Shown: in pieces, positions 56,040 through 64,000 of the stretch
How the letters are laid out: each line of letters begins with the position of its first letter
Numbering within the stretch: position 1 is the stretch's first letter
From: Tetracentron sinense
Taxonomy: Eukaryota > Streptophyta > Magnoliopsida > Trochodendrales > Trochodendraceae
NCBI GenBank assembly: GCA_015143295.1
Contig: CM026551.1
Span: 13,937,827-14,001,826, forward strand
DNA length: 64,000 nt
Direction: 5' to 3'
Made by a program: the position numbers and the translations under genes
Notes under the pieces: generated by a model
Databases searched by the model: none
What the model was told of the DNA's origin: nothing
What the model saw: the letters and a program-made list of their open reading frames with translations, nothing else

Positions 56040-58626
56040 TCTTTACATAGAATGTTTCTCAACTGATAAAAAAAATTCCATAAATAGAAAACTTGAATAT
56101 TAAGAAACTTTCAAAAAGAAACACTACACCTATGCCTCATTTGTTAAAATATCATGATTACTTTGGGCCCTTTACAAAGATCTTGCCAACATCCTCTATA
56201 CCTATTTTGCCAAAAAAAAAATTCACAAATTCCAATGGGGAAGAGGGGATTAGGAAAGTTGCAATAGATTATTATGAGAATCTTTTCAAGGAAAGACACA
56301 GCTACATGCTAAAATTAAATGGTACGTCTTTTAATATGAATTCTGAGGAGAATATAGAATGGTTGGAGGAACCTTTAAAAGAGTAAGAAATTTTGCCGAC
56401 TATTAGAGGAATGGAAGGTGATAAAGCCAGAGGGGCAAATGGAATAATAATGGCCTTCTACAACAAAAGTTGTCATATTGTGGAGCCAAACTTCATAAGA
56501 GTGGCTGAGGTTTTTTTACAAGGCAGCCACATTTGACCAGGTTCATTATAGAACCTTCATTGCGTTGCTCCCATAATGGAGGAGCTCAGAAACTTAAGGA
56601 TTATTGCCCAATTAGTTTGGTGAGAAGATTTTATAAGATGCTAGAAAAGGTATTGGCAACTAGACTCAAAAAAGTGATGCATATGATCATTTCGCCATCG
56701 CAGTGTGCATTTGAAAGTTGTTAACAGATTCTAAATGGTATTCTCATTGCTAAAAGAGTACTTGGACAAGGGAATTAAAGTGGTAGGCCTGGAGTTATTT
56801 GGAAATTGGACTTAGAAAAGGCTTATAAACACGTCAATTGGGATTTCATTGAGTTTGTGTTAAGCAGAATGGGGTGGATTTTGGTGTCAAGTGAATAAAT
56901 TGTATGAGGATTGAGGATGTGCAAAGCAATAGTTATTTTTCCAATCCTGGTTAGTAGTCGCTCGGCAGGATATCTTACGAGTTCTCAAGGTCTCAGGCAA
57001 GGAGATCCTTTATCCCTCTTTCTCTTCATTTTGGTCACGGATGCATTGAGCAAAATGATTTGTACAGCAGAAGAAGGGGTTCTTAAAAGTTTTATCATGG
57101 GCATGGAGGCTTAAACATATCCTATCTCCAGATGATACGCTAGTTCCTTGTGATACTTCACCTCAACATCTTTGTTACCTTAGATGCCCTCTTAGGTTTT
57201 TCGAAATGGTTTGCAGTCTCAAAATACACTTATTCAAGAGTGAATTGTTCGAACTTGGGCAAATCACTAACATGGAGGAGCCATGGTTCAAAATATCGGT
57301 ATCGGGTGCCGTCTTGGTAAGTCCAAAATAGGATATGTATCGACATATCGGACCATATCGGATGAATACGGTGGAAAAAATAAGGATACGCTTGGATATG
57401 TAAAGAAAATTTGGATACCTTACATAAAACCTCTTTTAATGCAAATATAAGCTAAAAACATAATAAATGAAGGTCTTCAGCTACATATATAATCATACAT
57501 AAGAGAGTTAAAAATTTCCAACTTCAAAAAGGCAATCATGTTGATAAACAACTATGAAAACACAAACGATAACCACTTAATCAAGTATAGGCAATACTAT
57601 TTTGATATTCAAACCTTACATTCAATGAATTTAATAAGAATGTATTGAATTACAACCATAAATTATAAACTTGAATGTAAAAAAAATTCTCCTGAACTGT
57701 TAGTTAACTTTTTGAACCTGTAGATAAAAATGTTTTTGAAGACTAAAATATTAGACTTTTTTTCACCGGAATTTTGAGTTTTAGTAATGTTTAGATATGG
57801 TAGAATTTATGAAATTTTACAATTTGAAAGATACTTTAGCATTTGAAAGTTGAAATTTTGACCTAATCCCTAAAAAGTGCTAAAAAACGGATTTTTTTCT
57901 TGAACTAGAAAGTTGAGTTTTATTCTTCAGGGATTTTGATCTAAGATAATTTTTATTGAATTCAAATGAGGGGTATAACCTTATTTATGTATAAATATTT
58001 TAAGTAAATTAAAGTAAAGTTTAAAACCATATATTTAAGATATTTGTACGTAAATAAGTTGTGCGTATCGGGTCTGTGCCGTGGCTTCTAGTGTAAATGG
58101 AAGGAGAAATGGGTTTGTGCCGTGCACATCAGTCCAACACAGCCGATACGCATGATACGAGGAGCGATACTGATATTTTTTTTCCATTGTATCTTTATAG
58201 CTGTTAGCCTAAAACCCGGTATGTACTGACCTGTATCAGCCAGTATGTACTGATATTTGAAACCATGGGAGGAGCTTGCATGTTGTTTGGTTAGAACATT
58301 AGCCAGTTTCTAGCATATTATTTGGGCATAACCCTTGGTGCAGGGTTCAAAGCTGAATCTATTTGGAATCCGGTGGTGGAGATGATAATAGGAAGCTGGT
58401 GGCTTGGAAATCCCGTTATCTTTTAAAAGGGCGAAGATTTACCCTTATCAAGAGTACCTTATAGTGTTTTCCCATATACTTTGTCCTTGTTAACCATCCA
58501 TGTCTCTTTGGTAGTCTCATTGGAGAAAATTCAGACAAAAACCTTTTATAGAATGACCGTATGAAAGCTAGAAAGTTCCACCTGGTTAAGTGAAAGGAGG
58601 TGTGTCGGCCCATAAGAGAGGGGTTG
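56040..58626 (+). pseudogene. LINE A, 5' portion (reverse transcriptase), interrupted by a hAT-like element
   Basis: Blocks in order with frameshifts: AIDYYENLFKERH, KARGANGI near 56425, [40 protein letters not shown] near 56805, SSQGLRQGDPLSLFLFILVT, SPDDTLV, LITHGAG-like GITLGAGFKAESIW at 58335, and CRPIREGL at 58600. It resumes at 61306 after the solo LTR. Antisense to NAP1. Confidence 0.8.
57282..58267 (+). mobile_element. Non-autonomous hAT-like element (GTATCG family), 986 bp, perfect 8-bp target duplication
   Basis: CATGGTTCAAAATATCGG at the left mirrors GTACTGATATTTGAAACCATG at the right. GGAGGAGC flanks it exactly (57274-57281 and 58268-58275). GTATCG and CGATAC words fill both ends. 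Its core (about 57470-58040) is the reverse complement of the core of the GCCTAGGCG elements at 9600 and 50334. It splits the LINE A reverse transcriptase. Confidence 0.85.
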
Positions 58627-59339
58627 TGTAGAGACCCGAATTTACATTTGTGCCATTTATGTGATTAACAGGGGTGGAAATATAAGTTGAAAATGCATTG
58701 TGTATTTTGATGTTGATTAATGTTATGGAGTGTTTAAAATAGTTTAAATGAAGAAACAATTGAAAAAAACGAAAAATTAGGAAGAACTGGGCAGGGCGTT
58801 CGAACGAAGGGCCCCAATCCGTTTGAACAGACTGTCGAATTTGCAAAAACAATAGCTTCCTTGAACCTCTATTCGATAGGCGTTCGAACAGTCATTAATT
58901 CCGTTTGAAAAACCCACGCAAAAAAATTACTAAAAACCCTGTTTTGAGCGGATTTTTAGGGTTTAAAATCCCCCTAACATTATAAATAAACTCTTATGCA
59001 AGAGTTTAGGGTTTTATTAGAGTTCAAACCTAATTTGGAGAGATAGGAGAGAAAACCTAGGGTTTTCATGGGAGAGTTGCTTGGAGAATAAGGAGAGCTT
59101 GGAAATCAACACCAAGGAGAATGCTCAAGCGTTGGATCGTAGGGAAACGATCTTGGAAGGTTTATATACCGTCTATCCTAATTTATTTATGATTTGATAT
59201 GTATGAACAAGAATGAGCATGGATTGTTAGGTTATTAATATGATTATGTATGAATTGTCAAGTTTTGAGCATAAAATAGGGTTTTTGTTCATTTATGGAT
59301 TTCAATAAGCATGATAAAATTCTCATAGGACTAGCTCCC

Positions 59340-60007
59340 CCGCGTGATTTCCTCATAGGATTGTGTGGAATCCAGGTATTCCATCAAAAGTATCTTTCTT
59401 TCTATGGAATTCGGCATTGAATAAAATTCTCACTTGTGATTACTTGAAATCTAGAGGGTGAAGGATGACAAATCGCTACTTCATGTGCCTCCAAGTGGAA
59501 GAGACGATAGATCATCTTCTCTTGCATTGTACTGTAGCTCATGAAGTTTGGAGTTTCTTTCTTTCCCGAATGGACGTGGCTTGGGTCTTTCTCTCTTCCC
59601 TTCACAACTTCTTATCCTGTTTGGATGTGGTAAGTGAGAATGACGCAAGGTTGGCTATCTGGATGGTATTGTGGGGTGCTTTAACATGATCCATATGGAA
59701 GTAGAGGAATAAGAGAGTTTTTGAAAACTCTCCCTCATCCCTCCAACTCATTTGCTCTCGGACCCGTTCGATGGTTTTGGCTTGGTGCACTACTAGACAG
59801 GCGGGGGTGGATTTGGATACTTTGTCAAGGTGACGCTATCTAGGGTCTTTTGGCGGAGTTTAGGGGTCATCTTGGGTCCCATGTTGTGTATTTCTAGTTC
59901 AGCGTTTTGGTTAATGATCTTGTGACCTTTGTGTTGTTCCTGTCTTTGTAACTCTGCTTCTTTCTTTTTATATATATTTGCTTGCATTATCGATCAAAAA
60001 AAAAAAG
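59340..60007 (+). mobile_element. LINE B, 5'-truncated, nested in the solo LTR
   Basis: PSKVSFFLWNSALNKILTCD, WRMTNRYFMCLQVEETIDHL followed by LLHCTVAHEVWSFF (zf-RVT), then an A11 tail after TTATCGATC at about 60007. LTR sequence resumes afterwards. Few stops compared with LINE A, so it is the younger of the two. Confidence 0.75.
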
Positions 60008-60499
60008 CTGGATAATGATTCGTATGGTGTTATTGTTCAATGTTTAACCCTATTCATGTATGAAATTGAGGATTGGGAATTATGATGGGAGTATTTGATG
60101 GTTTTCTAGGGTTTGAACATGAATATGAATTCATGTATGACGGAAAAAGGGTATTTATGCACAAATGTAGGTGGAATGGGCATGATGAGGATGAATGATT
60201 GTGATTGATGCTTAAGAACCATCTTATTGAAATTATGAATGTATGATAAAGTATATTAGCATGACTTCCATGACAAGTTATAAAGCATGTAAGCATATAT
60301 GGTGATTCAAATTCGGATGGGCCAAGACATAGAAGGTCTTTTTAACCCAGATTCTTTCCCATGGTGGTATGGGACACTATGATGGGGTTTCAATGACAGA
60401 AGATCAGAATCTGAGGGATAACTTAGATAAAAGTTAATCACGACACTCAAGCACAAGTTCACATGCATAGTAGGTTTGTAAGTCTCACAAGTACACATG

Positions 60500-60735
60500 T
60501 CTCACCAGAACATGCAACTCACAAGAAGATGCATCTTACGAGCATTGACATGCATCTTACAAGCGTTGTCGAGCATGATACAAGAATGGACATGCATCTC
60601 ATAAGAACATGCATCTTATAAGCATTGTCGAGCATGTCATCTCACAAGAACATGCATCTTACAAGTGTTGTCGAGCATGACATGCATCTCACAAGCACAT
60701 GTATATCACAAGTACAAGTCTAAGAGTCTCACAAG
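60500..60735 (+). repeat. Tandem ACATGCATCT(C/T)ACAAG repeats in the solo LTR
   Basis: ATGCATCTCACAAGAACATG and CATCTTACAAGCATTGTCGA phrases alternate about five times, with GTCGAGCATG every 55-65 bp. Confidence 0.8.
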
Positions 60736-61305
60736 TACACAAGTCAGAACAAGTCAAGGTGATGATATGGTATGCTCACATGTTTTCCGCACTCTGATCA
60801 TGCAAATATGTTATGTATGATAAATCTAATCAAGTACACATGCTATTATATTGTATAGCTAGACTTTATTTCCACTGAGAGTTTCGTTGCTTAGTCGAAC
60901 TTTTGATGTCGGCATGTTTAATTTTGGAGCGTATGGCTGAGCCTTGGGTTGAGGAGGAAAACCCGGAAGAAAGAAAAGGTGACTTCCACGAGGAGGAAAT
61001 AGATTTAGACCGCTATCCTTAATATTAGACAATTGGTTTTATTAAGGAGTTGTAATAGATATTTAATTTGGATGTTGCTCAGGTTTTAATCTTGAAGTTG
61101 AGATCATGGTAAATTATCCGAATTGTTTAAGTTTGTTGGTCACATGATTATGGGAAATGTTGCTTATAGACGATCAAATCATTGTTTAAAGAGAATTTTA
61201 GATTCTCATTTAGTATGTCTTATATGCTATTAAGTCAAGTATGTGCAAGCTATGTAACAGGCCCAAGGTCCCATTTGACCGAGGTGGGATTTTAGGGCAC
61301 GACCA

Positions 61306-62895
61306 GTTGAGCTTGAGAACCGTAAGAGATATGAATGGGGCCTCAATGGGCAAATGGCTATAGAGATTGGGGAAGAGAGATAATTGGTGGAGAAAGTTTA
61401 TTGTTGCTAAATTTGGTGAAATTCAAGGTGGGATTCGAAGGGGATGGGTATATGAAAGCAATATTGAATAGTAAATAAGAATTTGACAAGCGTATCTCAA
61501 TTAAGATTGAGATGGATACTTTTTTGGAAGATATATGTAGTCATACTAGGTTGATATGTGAATTTGGGAACCTTTACACGTTGACGTCGGATCTAGTAGC
61601 ATCTTACTTCGACTTTAGGGCTATTGGGGATCTTGTGTTCCTAAGATTAGAAGGGTTTGAATAACTAGGAGTGGATGACCTCTTGATACTTTTCACATGT
61701 CTTGACTCAGTTAAGCCCAAAGTTCTTATTTAGAGATGGTAGGCTTTGGAATGGCTAGAACCAATTCACAATTATATCATTTTATCAGTCCTTGGGTGAG
61801 AGATTTATCACCGCTTTTCCTCATAGACTAGTATGGTATCCAGGTATTCCATCTAAGATCCTTTCTTTCTCTGGACGGCAAACCAAGATAAAATCCTCAT
61901 TTTGGGGCATTTAAAATATAGAGGTTGGAGATTGGCAATCAAATGCTTTAGGTGCTTGTCAGAGGAGGAATTGATGTATCACTTATTACTCCATTGTTCC
62001 CTCGTTAAACGGATCAAGAACTATTTACTATCTCGACTGGATATAGTGCGGGTCACCCGCTTGAGCTTTAGGGACTTCATCTTTGGTTGGATCTGTGATG
62101 CTGGGCGATTTAGGGGTGGTTCAATTTGAAGGAAAACCATGAGAATAACTAAGCTTAGAAATAAGCTAACAAGCTTATAATATCATAAATTCATTCAAAG
62201 AGAGCTACTTCTGATTTCATTTCGTAAGAACAAGATCCCACATAGAAAACTACTACCAAAACCCACTATCATGGGGAAACATCAAACTCATTAATTAAGC
62301 ACACTCACTACAACTAATATATGGGAAAACACCACTTTCTACAACTAAACACTATGTAACATTAATGTGAAGGTGGAAAGTCCTTGACTTGTTGAATGGG
62401 TATATGGATTGATTAGATGGATAGTTAAAGCATGGGTAATAGGTCATGGGTTATGGGTAAATGGATCACGGGTCTTGAAATCATACTTCTCACTCCCACA
62501 TAACATAATACATCTCAAAATGTAGGCTTCCAAATCTTGGGCTGCATCTATTTGTCGAGCGGTGGATGTCTCTATGAGTGTGGTTTGAGGATTGTCACAA
62601 GTGCAATATGTTGGTGCATTGGATATTGACAAACCGGGTATTTAATAATCTAGCCCAACCCTTGGAATCTATTGTACAACATATTTCTAACCTTATTCTC
62701 CCTTGGTGTCAAATTAGGAAAGATTTTGAGGAGCTGGATTTGTCGCCAATATTTGATTCACTTTAGGATCTTTGTGTGGGCTTTGTGTGTGGCCTAGGAG
62801 AAGTATACAAGTTCCCCTTGTGTTCACTAATCAGTGAACCTGCTTTATAAGTTGTTTTCTTGTTTTAATAAATTTATTATTTACCAACAAAAAAG
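61306..62895 (+). pseudogene. LINE A, 3' portion (zf-RVT and tail)
   Basis: MNGASMGKWLWRLGKRDNWW at the left, then zf-RVT WTANQDKILILGHLKYRGWR and KCFRCLSEEELMYHLLLHCS near 61880-62000, then NRVFNNLAQPLESIVQHISN near 62630. It ends AATAAATTTATTATTTACC followed by A-rich sequence at about 62895. About 470 bp of unrelated AT-rich sequence (roughly 62130-62595) sits inside. Confidence 0.75.
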
Positions 62896-63330
62896 GACCC
62901 ACGGGAAGATATTAGCATGGATTTTGCAGTAGGTCTTCCACAGACTCAAGGACGTATAAATTGTATCTTTGTCGCGGTAGATTGGTTTTCGAAAGTTAGC
63001 CCACTATATCACTTCTAGGAATTGCTTGTTGGAAGACACTTGATGCTTCTTATTTAGCAACCATTTATTTCAAAGTTGTTGTAAAACTTCATTATGTTCC
63101 AACTTCAAAACACAATCACGTTAGACTGGAACACCAAGTTTCTCAGTCACTTTCAATAGAACTTTTAGAATAAGACAAGACACCCAATTGGACTATCGAA
63201 GTGCCTACCATTCACAAATTGATTGCCAAACTGAAGTTGTTAATCGCAACCTTGGTAATCTCCTACTATGTATTAGGAAGCTAGAAGGGACAATAGGACT
63301 TAGCTTTGCCACAAGCTAAATTTGTCAATA
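62896..63330 (+). pseudogene. Ty3/gypsy integrase remnant
   Basis: EDISMDFAVGLPQTQGRINC followed by IFVAVDWFSKV is the gypsy integrase core, and near 63200 SAYHSQIDCQTEVVNRNLGN is its later block. About 70 codons between them are scrambled. It borders LINE A on the left and LINE G on the right. Confidence 0.75.
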
Positions 63331-63332
63331 GT

Positions 63333-64000
63333 TCTTTTTTTTTTTATGGATAACGAAAAATTTATTAAAGCAAAGAGAAGAGACTATACAAACGATGCGA
63401 GAAACATCGCCACGAGAAACCAAGGAGCATCAAGATAAAATGCTTGACCAGCTATACAAAAACGCAGACCAGTGAATCTTCCTAAAATCCGCTAAAACGG
63501 AAGACCAAGAATATAACAACCACCCTATCTTGAGAATAACCTTGGGCAACGAGTCTTCCTTGTCTTCAAAAATTCTATTATTCCGTTCCCTTCATAAGCC
63601 CCAACAAATCGCCACTGGAAGCATCTTCCAAACCTCGTTCCCTTTCCTACTGAACACTCCTGTCGGCCACCCCAACACTACTTCTCTCAAGCCCCCTTGC
63701 GAAACCCAACTCATCCCAAAGAGTTCCAAATAATGATTCCACACTGCCTACGCTTGCGAACAGTGGAGGAAAAGATGCTGAACATCTCCTCAGCCTGCCT
63801 ACACATCGGACATCTATTGGGAATGGCCATACCCCTATGCATAAGGTGATCGATCGTAAGCACTTTATTTAACGAAGCAGCCTAAAGGAAAGCCTGGACC
63901 TTCGAAGGAATCCGCAGTTTCCAGATCTTCTTAAACGCAAGGATGTGCCTCCCCTCCTCCCCCCGCTCCTTCTTCCACAGCTCCAAATAGCAATGAGCTG
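63333..64000 (-). mobile_element. LINE G, antisense, runs off the right edge
   Basis: A T11 run and ATGGATAACGAAAAATTTA mark the reverse-complemented 3' tail. Minus-strand frames show LRIPSKVQAFL, ASLNKVLTIDHLMHRGMAIP and NRCPMCRQAEEM (zf-RVT). Same strand as NAP1. The upstream part is beyond 64000. Confidence 0.75.

Larger units (their letters stand above)
58627..61305 (+). mobile_element. Solo LTR of a Ty3/gypsy-type element inside LINE A
   Basis: Starts TGTAGAGACCCGAATTTAC, ends TTTTAGGGCACGACCA; related to the LTR at 19570-22494. GTTG lies directly against both ends, consistent with a 4-5 bp target duplication, and LINE A reading continues across the join (REGL on the left, LRTVRDMNGASMGKWLW on the right). 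Contains LINE B (59340-60007) and a short-period tandem repeat. No internal coding region of its own. Confidence 0.75.

Noticed and set aside
53386..64000. Search for NAP1 upstream exons
   Set aside because: No segment on the minus strand fits the conserved block that should precede MVFSALALAQ. All coding likeness here is transposon-derived, apart from the unassigned 42-bp segment at 55954-55995.
1..64000. CRISPR arrays, bacterial operons, rRNA genes
   Set aside because: No regularly spaced short repeats, no Shine-Dalgarno-led gene clusters, and no rRNA-like blocks; the content is plant nuclear.

Overview
This window is nuclear DNA of a flowering plant, most probably a eudicot or an early-diverging angiosperm. 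The evidence is AT-rich sequence, GT-AG introns, and a dense nested load of plant transposable elements (L1-type and RTE-type LINEs, Ty1/copia, Ty3/gypsy, Helitrons, hAT-like and Mutator-like short elements). The species cannot be named from the sequence alone.

Only two host genes are supported. (1) ARAD1-like, plus strand, coding 4965-13621 in three exons: a GT47 exostosin-family glycosyltransferase (probable pectic arabinosyltransferase), complete at about 457 residues. (2) NAP1 (NAPP/GNARLED, the HEM subunit of the SCAR/WAVE complex), minus strand. Its last 12 coding exons (929 residues including the stop-proximal tail) run from 53385 down to 16697. The first third of the protein lies past the right edge, behind an intron longer than 10.6 kb. 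The two genes are convergent (tail to tail, about 3 kb apart). Their Arabidopsis counterparts are the neighbouring loci At2g35100 and At2g35110, so this is conserved microsynteny. The proteins do unrelated jobs (Golgi cell-wall glycosylation and actin nucleation control); the adjacency looks inherited rather than functional.

Layout. 1-4860: intergenic, with Helitron ends and one short minus-strand Helitron (3373-3659). 4965-13621: ARAD1-like, with introns of 3.2 kb (LINE fragment) and 4.1 kb (hAT-like element, gypsy, copia and RTE remnants, fold-back). 13622-16690: intergenic, with two short repeat elements and a copia RT scrap. 16697-64000: NAP1 and its introns. Seven NAP1 introns are 79-1190 bp; the other four fully visible ones are 4.6, 7.5, 7.8 and 11.6 kb, and the truncated upstream one exceeds 10.6 kb. 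The large ones consist mostly of transposons.

Best-resolved mobile elements: a 1.87-kb Helitron carrying a captured PPR gene fragment (36033-37903); a 2.9-kb solo LTR with a perfect 5-bp target duplication (19570-22494); hAT-like elements with 8-bp duplications at 27887-28911, 48397-49868, 50334-50992 and 57282-58267; a 128-bp Mutator-like MITE with a 9-bp duplication (25815-25942); a 5.5-kb copia element inside a LINE (38763-44262); and a four-layer nest at 56040-62895. Most orientable elements in NAP1 introns lie antisense to the gene. Two unrelated-looking hAT-like families share one internal core but have different ends, which is the most unusual structural observation here.
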